This document shows, in pieces, positions 26,996-35,827 of a stretch of 64,000 nucleotides of DNA. The translations under genes were made by a program, and so were the position numbers. Every line of letters begins with the position of its first letter. Position 1 is the stretch's first letter. The notes beneath the pieces are model-generated. The model worked only from the letters and a program-made list of their open reading frames with translations. It made no database searches and was not told where the DNA came from. This DNA is from Paraburkholderia sp. FT54. Its GTDB lineage: Bacteria; Pseudomonadota; Gammaproteobacteria; Burkholderiales; Burkholderiaceae. The stretch covers positions 2,728,001-2,792,000 of the forward strand of contig NZ_CP134195.1 in NCBI RefSeq assembly GCF_031585635.1, read 5' to 3'.

Positions 26996-28399
26996 TCAAC
27001 CTCGACGGTAGGCGCGCCAGAAGTCTTCGGCGATGCCTTGCTCGCGGAAATACCTCAGCGCGCCAAACACAACGCCAAGAAACGGCAGTGCAATCACTAT
27101 GCCTGTATCCGTGGTCTGCCACCCCGGCCTGTCATCGAGCAGGGACATGCCGAACATCATCAGTGAGAGAAAGAGCAGTTTGGCAAACGGAACAAGGGAA
27201 TAGTCATAGCCGTCTTTCCACGGCGCATTCACCGGTCGCAACTCTCGCACCGCGAGACTGAGCGTCACGCCATTCTCTACCGGCAGTGCCACGAGTTGCG
27301 CACCCTGTCCGAAGTGCGCCATCCTCGCCGCGAGCGCATATAGCAGCCATCGCGACACCGGGGCCTGCGGACCAATGGATGTATCGAGCGCATGCGTGGA
27401 GACTTCCAGCCCGCTCTCCTTCACCGCGCCGAAGGTTGCGTGCTGCGCAAGGCCCTTCAGGCGGCTGTGCCAGAAATTGCGGATGCGCTTCATCTCAGCC
27501 TGTTCAGCCCGGAGCAGCAGCGACAGCGCCTCCTCGACCTGATCGGCTTCCGTCTCGATCTCACGCATCAGCCACGCCTGTGACTTGAGCTTGCCGCGCT
27601 GGTCGTACATGAACTGGTCCGAAGCCAGCAGCAGCGCCACGGCAAACTCCGAGCAATCCTTCGGTAGATCCGGGTTGTCATTCAGATGCCACGCCAGCAC
27701 CAGCCGGTATGACGGATCGCTGTCAGCCGGGAACCACTTTTCAGCAAACTTCGGTTCCGTGCCGGGCCGCATGCGGACAATGCGCGGCGCTCCCGGCAAT
27801 TCGAGCTTCTTCCACACGGCGTGAATGATGTCGGACGATTCATCCCGGCCACCCTGCATCATGAGCTGGAACGAATTGCTCCGTATGGCACCTGCCAGTT
27901 TCGGCGCGAGCGGCACAAGCAGCTTTTCCAGGACGGCATGTAGCCTGGACTCGGCCCCTGTCTCGTCCACGTCGAGCGCCATTACCTTGCCCGGATTCTG
28001 CGGTGGCGTGCCTTCGAGTCCAAGCATGCGTTCGCCAAGGTCCGGTTCCGGTGCGAGCACTACGCTATCCAGCACGGCTACACCGGAGCGGCACTGACGC
28101 TGCCACGATCTGCGCAACTGCCAACCCTCCCTGTTAAACACCGCCGCCTCAAATGCCTTCAGACCATATCCAACGTAATAGGCGAGCGCGCATAGTGCTC
28201 CCCAGAAGGACGGCCCGGTCAGCAGGATGCTCTTGAAAAACCCCATTGACATTACCGGTTGCCCCTTCGGCCAGGAACGCACCGTTGTGAACAGGGCGAA
28301 ACATTCCACGACAATGAACATGGCAAGATAAAACCACAAAGGTGGCGGCTCACCCGCCTCCTCCTCGTCGGGTATCACCTGGTTCCAGCGAAAAGTCAT
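26996..28399 (-). CDS. membrane protein of a type VI accessory cluster, function unknown
   Basis: A 467-residue protein not assigned to a named family. Hydrophobic segments lie near 22-42 (LWFYLAMFIVVECFALFTTV), 55-85 (a double segment with GPSFWGALCALAYYVGYGL), and two near the C-terminus (LLFLSLMMFGMSLL and IVIALPFLGVVFGALRYF), with a large soluble middle section of about 300 residues. The start has CGGAGAAACG upstream. It begins 12 bases after a PAAR gene and is the last gene of the vgrG-exported protein-PAAR series, so it is probably an effector-delivery adaptor, an immunity protein or an effector of the type VI system. It resembles the Tla3/DUF2875-style accessory proteins in layout only, which is weak evidence. 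Confidence 0.65.
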   Translation of the reverse strand: MTFRWNQVIPDEEEAGEPPPLWFYLAMFIVVECFALFTTVRSWPKGQPVMSMGFFKSILLTGPSFWGALCALAYYVGYGLKAFEAAVFNREGWQLRRSWQRQCRSGVAVLDSVVLAPEPDLGERMLGLEGTPPQNPGKVMALDVDETGAESRLHAVLEKLLVPLAPKLAGAIRSNSFQLMMQGGRDESSDIIHAVWKKLELPGAPRIVRMRPGTEPKFAEKWFPADSDPSYRLVLAWHLNDNPDLPKDCSEFAVALLLASDQFMYDQRGKLKSQAWLMREIETEADQVEEALSLLLRAEQAEMKRIRNFWHSRLKGLAQHATFGAVKESGLEVSTHALDTSIGPQAPVSRWLLYALAARMAHFGQGAQLVALPVENGVTLSLAVRELRPVNAPWKDGYDYSLVPFAKLLFLSLMMFGMSLLDDRPGWQTTDTGIVIALPFLGVVFGALRYFREQGIAEDFWRAYRRG

Positions 28400-28411
28400 C
28401 GTTTCTCCGTG

Positions 28412-28702
28412 TCAGCCTTCGTATGTCCAGTCATGCTGGGAGGCAATCAGTATTGGCGGCGGATTGCAGCGGCAACGGCATAAGTCACCCTCCAGCGCCG
28501 GCAGCCTGTCGTCTATGGCGTCATCTTCCGAACGCGGGCCATTCGCGACGATGTGCCCGATGGAACCACACGCGGGGCATTGCACGCGCGCCCCGAGGTA
28601 GCTCATGCCACGCTCATCGGGGCCAACATCTGCGATGCCATCGAGTACGGTGCCGTTTGCTGTGGTCCGGTCGAGCCGGAGAATACAGGCGCGTTCGCTC
28701 AC
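28412..28702 (-). CDS. PAAR-domain protein (type VI spike tip)
   Basis: A 96-residue PAAR protein that would cap the VgrG spike. It shows the expected run: LRLDRTTANGTVLDGI near the N-terminus, the GARVQCPACGSIGHIVANGP block, and LEGDLCRCRCNPPPILIASQ at the end. The start is GTG at 28702, immediately after the stop of the preceding gene (TGAC-GTG arrangement), so the two are translationally linked. It lies in the vgrG operon. Confidence 0.85.
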   Translation of the reverse strand: MSERACILRLDRTTANGTVLDGIADVGPDERGMSYLGARVQCPACGSIGHIVANGPRSEDDAIDDRLPALEGDLCRCRCNPPPILIASQHDWTYEG

Positions 28703-28703
28703 G

Positions 28704-30140
28704 TCAGGCCCCCAGCCATTCCCAATCGGCTCCGTCGGTTCTGGCGGGCATGCTCTGTCCGCGGCACAGGGTGACGATGCCCGCGAGGTCGTAACGGTAC
28801 GGCGCAGCGGCGGAAAAGCCGCCTGAGTGAACACGCGCAAGCCAGCGGCCACTGCGTGGGCAAATGGCTCCCGCCTTGCAGACGTGTTCGGTGCCTTCGA
28901 TGATGTCGAACGACCACTGCTTGACGGGCGTTGGCGCGCTGCCCTCCCACACCCACTGCACCGGCCCGTTAAATTCGGTGCCACTAGCAACCTCCGTGTA
29001 CATGCGCACATCGTCCGTGGTCGCCACGTCGCCCGCCTTGAACGGTCTCAGCAAGAGGCCGCGAGCGGTGCCGCTAGTGCGCACGGCACGATACAGGCCG
29101 TCCTCGGCAAAGGTTGCGCCAGGCTTGACCGGCCATTGGGACATGTTCTCGCGATGGGTTTTCTCCCACTGCTCGCGCTCCTGCGGGGTTGAGGGGTAGT
29201 CGCGGTCAATTGTGATGCGGGTTTTGATTGGTTTAAAGTCCACGTTGGATGCAAGCCCCCACCCATATCCTTCGTACTCGATTCTCATAAACACGATACC
29301 GGAGAATTCATAACTACCCTTAAGAGCCTTATAATCAGGATCAACCTCGAATTTTAAGACCTCGCTTCCGCCCGGCTTCAAAAATACCAAGCCACCTTTA
29401 AATTCGCTTCGATTTATTAATCCTTTCCCACTCAAACCGAAAGCCCAAGAACCTTTCACCTTCACCACGTCACCATTTGGGTGAATTGCTCCAGTTGCAC
29501 CCACACCCAATCGTCCACTGGTAGTGGACCCGCCCCATTGATCCGGGGTTTTGAACTGAATCCATCGATTTCCAGAATTAATAAATTTCACAGCAACAAT
29601 ATAATGCCCATCTTTATGCTCTACTGCCACAGTCTCGAAATCGAGTTTGATAATCTTGCTGCCTTCAGTCCATGCCCGCTCGGCCAGCCTAAGCGGAGCA
29701 TCAAAGATGCGACTCTTAAAGCGTTCAGGAATCAGGCGTATGGAACCACTCCTGCGAACTGCCTTCCCATCCTCCCCCATGCACATGACGCTAAATGTGG
29801 ACGGCGGGTCTACCGTCTCAGGACCACCACTTTGAATATCCTTGTCACACAAATTCTGTGCAACAACATTCAGCTCCTGCAAATCTGAATTCTGTAGATT
29901 CAAGGCGAATACGCCGACACCTTTTTGACTATCCTCGTTAACGGTGTCTCCCTTGGCAAAATAGAATGTTCGCTCACCGTCAAAAGTTAAATCCCTTGAT
30001 CCATACTGAAGGTCAGCGGACCACGACAGCGTGAACGCACCCGGACGCAACACAACACTGTTTTCAGAATCTGCCATTACGTTTTTCATACCCGAGAATA
30101 CCAACAACGTCATAAGAAACACCGCTCTCAACGCCCGCAC
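28704..30140 (-). CDS. exported protein encoded directly after vgrG, candidate immunity or accessory factor
   Basis: About 478 residues starting with GTG at 30140, ten bases after the vgrG stop, giving a hydrophobic signal-like N-terminus (VRALRAVFLMTLLVFSGM, then ADS). The body is beta-rich with no enzymatic motif that I can see. The C-terminus has a cysteine motif CKAGAICPRSGRW followed by CRGQSMP and a final WEWLGA; similar CPxSGxW...MP...W endings occur, as I recall, in exported partners of type VI effectors. The upstream product carries a metallopeptidase-like domain expected to act in the periplasm, and an exported neighbour is the place to look for immunity. Its size is large for an immunity protein, so an accessory role is possible. 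Confidence 0.6.
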   Translation of the reverse strand: MRALRAVFLMTLLVFSGMKNVMADSENSVVLRPGAFTLSWSADLQYGSRDLTFDGERTFYFAKGDTVNEDSQKGVGVFALNLQNSDLQELNVVAQNLCDKDIQSGGPETVDPPSTFSVMCMGEDGKAVRRSGSIRLIPERFKSRIFDAPLRLAERAWTEGSKIIKLDFETVAVEHKDGHYIVAVKFINSGNRWIQFKTPDQWGGSTTSGRLGVGATGAIHPNGDVVKVKGSWAFGLSGKGLINRSEFKGGLVFLKPGGSEVLKFEVDPDYKALKGSYEFSGIVFMRIEYEGYGWGLASNVDFKPIKTRITIDRDYPSTPQEREQWEKTHRENMSQWPVKPGATFAEDGLYRAVRTSGTARGLLLRPFKAGDVATTDDVRMYTEVASGTEFNGPVQWVWEGSAPTPVKQWSFDIIEGTEHVCKAGAICPRSGRWLARVHSGGFSAAAPYRYDLAGIVTLCRGQSMPARTDGADWEWLGA

Positions 30141-30150
30141 AACTAGCCAC

Positions 30151-33100
30151 CTATTTATGTTTCTTGTGCGAAGCAGCAGTTGGCTTAGGTACACCCGTTT
30201 TGGCACCGCTCGTTGCGCCTGTGTTAGCTTTACCGGTCGGGTTGTTAACGCGAGGTAATGCGGCAGGTTCATAGCCAACTCTCCAGAGTTTATTTGTATG
30301 TAAGGAAAACCATCTGCGGATATACTCAAGATAGTAAGGAGGGATTGTTGCCGTAGGCTTCAGAGCACCCCCGCCCATAAGTTGGGTATCAGTGTCTATG
30401 ATCCAAATCTTGTTGGTTCCGACGTTTCTGTCAGCCAGTTCAAAGTCAATGTCGCCACCATTCTTTACATAGATTGAATGCACAAAACCACCCTGTACCC
30501 AGTATTCATCCGGGAAATTAAACAAGTGTCCGGTTTCATGCGCCTTTACTTGAGTTGTCTTCGGCACCTTATTATCACCGCTGTTATCATCCTCATATTC
30601 GAACTCTGGCCAGTTCTTGGCGTCCGCACGGGCAGTCGTCGGAAACAGGTTGATGACAATATTTGGATTAAGCGCCTGCGCATCAGCCTCGCGGACGACA
30701 TGTACGTCTGCGCAAAATTTCACTGAGATACGGCAACCGCAAGCACCACCTTTCTGGCAACCATCCAGAATCAGTTTGTAATTCCCTTGATTCAACGTGT
30801 TCTCGATCATGCTCTTGTAGGTCGAAGCGTCAACCTGCGCCGGATCACGATCAATTTGCTTCAGATTAAAAGCCGAAAATGGCTTCTTGGAGTTAGCTCC
30901 ATTCTTGAAAGACTCATACTCGACAGTAATATAGTCACCTTTCGCATTGCGCAATGGCTCGCCGGCTGGGTTCGTCTGCACTAGCAATCTCGGAACCAAC
31001 GCAGTGACAACCTTTGCAGTAAGCGTTTTGGCCTGCGAGTCGTAGGAGAACTGACACGTTGTGGTCGCCGTCCCGGAACACATTACAGGCTTGTCTCCAT
31101 CCTTGATGCGTTCGGTCCTAGTCCAGCCATATTTTTGGTAAGTCGGCGTTTCACGCACCATACTGGCGGACTCTGTGAAATTTGGCATTTGCCAGTTACA
31201 CGGCGCAGCAGGTTGCAACTGGATTGGATCAGCTGAAATACCGTACTGCTTTTCGTTTTCCGGGTCGTTAATCACCAGACCGCCATTGCCCGCCGGACCA
31301 CCAGCAGAACCCATCGAGCCGGGGAGCTGTTGGCCCTTTGATTGAGTGTCCTGCGATACGCCACCGCCCGCTGACCCCATCGAACCCGGATCCGGCACGC
31401 CGTTCATGATTGAAGCGCCGGGAGAGGGCGCTGGCGCTGGCGGCACCGGGCCCGAATTCACCAGCCCCTGCCACTGCGCCGGGTCAGACGCGGGCGTCCC
31501 CGCAATATCGCGCGTGAAGTTCGCATTGGTGCGCCACACATCGCAATCCGTCGTGAATGGCACGAGCTTCGGCGCGAACGCCTCTCCACCCAGGTCCATC
31601 TGCGCGGGGCCAACCTTCTTCAGGCCGCTGGTCCTGAACACCGCCCCGCCCCAAGAGCCGAATTCGATCCCCCCCGGCGTCATACGCAGGTACGAGCCGC
31701 CAACATTCAGCACGATCTCCTTTGACGACTTCACACGCAGCACACCGTCAACTGTCTCAACGGTCATGTCGTTCTGCGACGCAAGCTGCATCGAGCCGCG
31801 CTGGGCCTGCAGGACAACAGCACCCGCCGCCGCAATCAGACTCATGCCTTTCTGTGAGAAAACCGATACCAGATCACGCGCAGCCACGGTGAAGCGCCTG
31901 AGCGTGCTGAAATGCACGCCTTTCCTGGCGGTGCCGATGATCGAGCCATCGGCAGCGACATGCACACCGTCGCCTGACGCCACGCCCACCGGCCCCGGAC
32001 CAGTGACCAGAACGCCAGGCTTCTTCAGTCCCTTCAGGCCATCGTTGATGCGCTTCTGAGCGTCCGTATCGGCGGGCGACGCCTTCGAGGATTTGGCGGA
32101 TTGCGCGAGCGATTCCGACAGTGCCTGGTGCTCCGTCAGTTGCGCCTCCGTCTCATCCATCGCAAGCACCTTGCCGCCGCCGCCCGCCTGGTTATAGGCG
32201 GTGAGCATCGCGCCAGATCCGCCGCGAGTGACCGCGTAACCGTCTGTCCGAAGTTCCGCGCCCGCCCCGCGCTGTTTCAGGTCACGGTCCGGTATGAAGC
32301 CCAGGTTGAGCTGCGAGCGGCCCGAGTGCTCTGTGCTGAGTTCGATCCCTTGCTGGTCGTCCCAGTCATCCATCCACAGCTTGTTGCCAGACTGCGTGCG
32401 GATTTCGTTGCGCGACATGCGCCGCCGCGACGAGTTGATGAGGCCGGGACGCTGGCTGTTTGGCATGAAGCCCACAAGGAACGGCTTGTTCGGGTTGCCT
32501 TCACGAAAGGCGACCAGGCCCTCATCGCCGTCCAGCGCGGGCATGTGCATGCCGGTGTTGTCTCTGCCCGAAAACGGTTTCGCCAGCCGCAACGGAATGC
32601 TCTCCGCACCTTTGGGCCAGTTGCCGAAGTCGCAATGAAAGCGCGCGACATACTCCCCTTTGTCGGTCAGGTAGGCAAATTTGTATTTATCGGGAGAGCA
32701 GATCGTTGCCCCGAGTGTGCCGTGTATCCGGGGCCATCGGGTTTCATCGATGGCCATCCGGTATGGACGGTCAGCTGGAATGGCGGTGAAACGGTTCATG
32801 TAGCTGACGCTTCGCGCGCCGCTATGCACGACCTTTGTAACGAACATGCCCGCTCCTGCGTCCTCAAGCTCCCGGTCCGAACGCACAAGACGACCCGGCC
32901 TGAGTGCGAGCACGGTCGACTTGACCTTGTAGCGGACCTGCTGTGCAAGCGCCGCCTCATGTCGTAACTGCGCCTCGCGCTTCGCGCCACCGGCGTCCCC
33001 ATGATGCGTGCCCCACACATAGGGCGTGCCGACCATCGTCCCGTCGTCCGGGACAGCGCGGCTTTCATTGCGCAGAACTTCCCACGCACTGTCCGGGTTG

Positions 33101-33873
33101 TAGTCGGCAACGGTAAAGGATTCCGGTACGGTGCGGGTACGCACCTTGAAGGAAAAGATGGATTCCTCAAACGTTGACAGTCCGGCTGTGGGGCGGTCAA
33201 GTACCATGACCGGGGGCCGCTCATAGCCGTCTATGTCATCGGCAATCACCAGCACTTCGCCATGCTCGCCGGTCGTCGTGAAGCAGAACAGGCCAGCCTG
33301 TTCCATTTCGAGCCGGATGTATGCCCAGTCCCCCAGGTTGAACTGAAACCGGAAGTCGTGTTTCGGATGTTCACGCCGGAGGCGAAATTCCACCTGCATC
33401 CAGAAGCGGATTTCGTGACGCTCAAGGATGGTCCTGATGATTTCCCACGATGCCATCCGCTGGTATGTGACGCAGTTGCTCGGCCCGTCGAGGACAGCGA
33501 GTCGCTGGCGGATCACAACGCGATAGGTGCAACCATCACGCGATTCCGACGCCAGATCGAAGCGCGACACAAACCCGTTGAATGTACGCAGTTCACGCCC
33601 ATCCTCGGGCTGGATGGAGAACTCTGCGAGTTGCCCCAGCACCTTCTTTCTGCTCACCGGTTCCGGCGTCGAGATCACAGCCTTGATCCGATACGGCTCG
33701 CAGATTTCCTCATGCACTTCCCACGATACGACCGAGACAACCGGCGCGGGTTTCGGCCGGCCAGTGTCACTTTCCTTCTCAACCTGCTGCGGCTTGCGCG
33801 GCATGAACTTCATGTGCGCGGACTGCCGCCCCGTCAGATATGTTCTTATGCGATCAGCTTCAGCCATATGCAT
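30151..33873 (-). CDS. vgrG: evolved VgrG with C-terminal HExxH metallopeptidase-like effector domain
   Basis: Type VI secretion spike protein of 1240 residues; a plain VgrG is about 650-750. The N-terminal two thirds is the VgrG/phage gp27-gp5 fold (FNGFVSRFDLASESRDGCTY, GLFCFTTTGEHGEVLVIADD, LTDKGEYVARFHCDF, then DEGLVAFREGNPNKPFLVGF) plus a DUF2345 beta-helix segment (VDGVLRVKSSKEIVLNVGGS). A Pro/Gly/Ser linker at about 820-880 carries the repeat PGSMGSAGG twice. The C-terminal region has H1112-ETG-H1116-LFNF-PDEY, a zinc-metallopeptidase motif with a PDEY continuation like that of Pseudomonas VgrG2b as I recall. Start codon choice (33873 or 33867) is unclear because no strong ribosome site is present. 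The C-terminal part is visibly AT-richer than the core. Confidence 0.88.
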   Translation of the reverse strand: MHMAEADRIRTYLTGRQSAHMKFMPRKPQQVEKESDTGRPKPAPVVSVVSWEVHEEICEPYRIKAVISTPEPVSRKKVLGQLAEFSIQPEDGRELRTFNGFVSRFDLASESRDGCTYRVVIRQRLAVLDGPSNCVTYQRMASWEIIRTILERHEIRFWMQVEFRLRREHPKHDFRFQFNLGDWAYIRLEMEQAGLFCFTTTGEHGEVLVIADDIDGYERPPVMVLDRPTAGLSTFEESIFSFKVRTRTVPESFTVADYNPDSAWEVLRNESRAVPDDGTMVGTPYVWGTHHGDAGGAKREAQLRHEAALAQQVRYKVKSTVLALRPGRLVRSDRELEDAGAGMFVTKVVHSGARSVSYMNRFTAIPADRPYRMAIDETRWPRIHGTLGATICSPDKYKFAYLTDKGEYVARFHCDFGNWPKGAESIPLRLAKPFSGRDNTGMHMPALDGDEGLVAFREGNPNKPFLVGFMPNSQRPGLINSSRRRMSRNEIRTQSGNKLWMDDWDDQQGIELSTEHSGRSQLNLGFIPDRDLKQRGAGAELRTDGYAVTRGGSGAMLTAYNQAGGGGKVLAMDETEAQLTEHQALSESLAQSAKSSKASPADTDAQKRINDGLKGLKKPGVLVTGPGPVGVASGDGVHVAADGSIIGTARKGVHFSTLRRFTVAARDLVSVFSQKGMSLIAAAGAVVLQAQRGSMQLASQNDMTVETVDGVLRVKSSKEIVLNVGGSYLRMTPGGIEFGSWGGAVFRTSGLKKVGPAQMDLGGEAFAPKLVPFTTDCDVWRTNANFTRDIAGTPASDPAQWQGLVNSGPVPPAPAPSPGASIMNGVPDPGSMGSAGGGVSQDTQSKGQQLPGSMGSAGGPAGNGGLVINDPENEKQYGISADPIQLQPAAPCNWQMPNFTESASMVRETPTYQKYGWTRTERIKDGDKPVMCSGTATTTCQFSYDSQAKTLTAKVVTALVPRLLVQTNPAGEPLRNAKGDYITVEYESFKNGANSKKPFSAFNLKQIDRDPAQVDASTYKSMIENTLNQGNYKLILDGCQKGGACGCRISVKFCADVHVVREADAQALNPNIVINLFPTTARADAKNWPEFEYEDDNSGDNKVPKTTQVKAHETGHLFNFPDEYWVQGGFVHSIYVKNGGDIDFELADRNVGTNKIWIIDTDTQLMGGGALKPTATIPPYYLEYIRRWFSLHTNKLWRVGYEPAALPRVNNPTGKANTGATSGAKTGVPKPTAASHKKHK

Positions 33874-34656
33874 TCTGTTAAGAGCAGTGCCTATTTTTTG
33901 CGAAGCCTGTACCTCAGCATCTAACCTCCATCAGGTCAACGAAGTTAATTTGGGATAGCGCGAATTTGACAAGCATTCACAAAATCGGCGGCGTCTTATT
34001 CATGACGCATCAGAACGGTCTTCGTTGCCGCCTGACAAATGACTTTTGTTTTCCCGCCGCCTGTCGGCGCGCACCTGGGTTGATATGCGACAGATACTGG
34101 CGCGAATGCTCGCGCCCGTCCTGTCATTCATGCTGCCTTTCAGGTGTTTGCGCCGGGTCACGGGGCGCTGAAAGAGGTGCAGGCGCTTGCTGATTGGGTA
34201 CGCAGCCTGGCCAGACGATCAGGTCATGGCGCATGACGTGTCCCGCGTGCGCTCCTCGCCGTTGACGCAGCGAGTCGTTGCAAGACGCTGCGGGGGGCAC
34301 GCGGTGCGGGTCTTAGACGGCGTACCGCAAGCACGTCAGCTATGCCCGGTATGGAATCGGTCAGCGCCTGTGCGATCCGGTCCATGACGCCACGGCCGCA
34401 CCATACAAGAAAGACGCCGTAACACGTCTTGGCCAGTGGATATTCAAACGGAACACTCATCCACGCTTTTGCCGGTATGCCGCAAAGAAAGCAAGCAAAG
34501 AAAGCTTCACACCGCCAGCCTTTAAGCGGGTCCCTCGCGCAGCCACCGTAGTGGTGCATCTGGAATCTGTGCCCCCGCGCATTCCGCGTTCGTGACAAGG
34601 CAGTCATTCTTCCGGCGGCGCTGCGCGCGCCGGTGCGGTCGTTCATTCAGTGTGGC
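33874..34656. other. gene-free stretch between vgrG and the asparaginase gene
   Basis: About 780 bases of mixed composition: AT-rich next to vgrG, GC-rich further on. It should include the vgrG promoter. It holds a startless protein-like frame at 34317-34595 (separate entry). The segment GCCGCAAAGAAAGCAAGCAAAGAAAGC around 34480-34506 looks like a short imperfect tandem repeat of GCAAAGAAA. No tRNA, insertion-sequence end or complete gene is evident. Confidence 0.45.
34317..34595 (+). pseudogene. startless coding remnant of unknown family
   Basis: An open frame bounded on the left by a TAG and lacking a start reads TAYRKHVSYARYGIGQRLCD, continuing PVHDATAAPYKKDAVTRLGQ and WIFKRNTHPRF to a stop at 34593-34595. 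The composition looks like a real protein, and the frame is open for 92 codons. It may be the tail of a decayed gene of the type VI island. I do not recognise the family. Confidence 0.3.
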
Positions 34657-35733
34657 CTATGTGGCGCGTTCTAGCGCCACCGAAAATGTCATTCGGCTCG
34701 TCTGGATGCCCATTGTGTTCAGCATCTTCGGTGCGTGAAACGCCGTGAGTTTTGCGCGTTGGGCCGGTGTTCCGATGTCTAGCAACGCGAGAAGTTCCGC
34801 GACCACCGCGTACAGTACGCCGACGTTGCCGTCCTCGATTTTTACGGCAATGCCCAGCGCGCCTTGCGCGCCCGCCCGCTCCGTCTGTTGTGATGCCCGC
34901 ACGCCTATCGCGTAGCTGCCGTCGGCGCCCACCTTGCCAACTAGTGCCCCCTCGAAGGCTTGCATCAACTGCGTGCAGAATCGGCCCTCGCCCGCTACAC
35001 ACTCCGGATACGTCGTCATTGCACGGTAGATTCGCGCGAGCGCTGTGGTGCGCGATGTGAGGAACTCCGCATTCGACGATACCTCGTCTTCCGCGGCGGC
35101 CAGCTTCGCGAACAAGCGTGCGAGGCGGTCTAGCGGGAACGCCGGCGTCGGCAGATTGCAGCCGTCTGTGGCCCATTGCACTGCGTCGTCCGGTAAATCG
35201 CAGACGCCGGCGACCGTGTGTTTTACACGCACCTGCAACGGATGGTCGGGTCGCTCATAACCCGCTATCGACGCGCCGATCGATTGCGCGCCAGCCAGCA
35301 TGCCCGCGTGTTTGCCGGAACAGTTGCTGCACACGCCGCTCGGCTTGAAGTCGCGTTTGAGCCAGTCGATATAGACAGCGTCGGATAACGGCGGATGGCC
35401 GCCGCAACGCAAGTCGGCTTCGTTCGCCTGCGCCTTGGCCAGCATCTGCCGCGTACGCTCGATGTGACGCGCCTCGCTACTGTGCGAACCGCACATCAGC
35501 GCCAGGTCGGCTTCGTCGAAACCAAAGCGCTCCAGCGCGCCAGTTTCCAATACCGCTAACGCTTGTGCGGGCTTTGCCGCGGAACGCGCCAGCGTCACGC
35601 GCGAAGGATCGCCGAACGATGCCAACAGGCGCCCGTTCGCGTCGACCACCGCGACGTGCGCCCGATGCGTGTTCTCAATCGAAGTGCCGCGATAGACAGT
35701 CGCCGCAATCGGCCCGGTGTCGCGCAAGCTCAT
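34657..35733 (-). CDS. L-asparaginase II-family protein
   Basis: Hydrolase of 358 residues of the asparaginase II family typified by Rhizobium etli AsnA-like enzymes (unrelated to E. coli AnsB). Recognisable blocks are ARSAAKPAQALAVLETGALE, LALMCGSHSSEARHI, CSNCSGKHAGMLAGA and ATDGCNLPTPAFPLDRLARL; the Ser-Gly-Lys-His segment and the adjacent cysteines belong to the active-site area in this family. It converts asparagine to aspartate and ammonia in the cytoplasm. The start has GAGGAGAAACAGC upstream. The next gene upstream is a separate LysR regulator on the same strand, which could control it. Confidence 0.92.
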   Translation of the reverse strand: MSLRDTGPIAATVYRGTSIENTHRAHVAVVDANGRLLASFGDPSRVTLARSAAKPAQALAVLETGALERFGFDEADLALMCGSHSSEARHIERTRQMLAKAQANEADLRCGGHPPLSDAVYIDWLKRDFKPSGVCSNCSGKHAGMLAGAQSIGASIAGYERPDHPLQVRVKHTVAGVCDLPDDAVQWATDGCNLPTPAFPLDRLARLFAKLAAAEDEVSSNAEFLTSRTTALARIYRAMTTYPECVAGEGRFCTQLMQAFEGALVGKVGADGSYAIGVRASQQTERAGAQGALGIAVKIEDGNVGVLYAVVAELLALLDIGTPAQRAKLTAFHAPKMLNTMGIQTSRMTFSVALERAT

Positions 35734-35827
35734 GCTGTTTCTCCTCGTGATCGATCGAATCGCTGGGACTGCATTGAATCATGAATTGTGCGGACGGTTC
35801 CACTTTCGTCTCGCGATGCGGTGGTGC

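Noticed and set aside
34224..34646. Minus-strand frame of 140 codons between vgrG and asparaginase
   Set aside because: No ribosome site, no recognisable motif, and it overlaps the protein-like + frame at 34317-34595.
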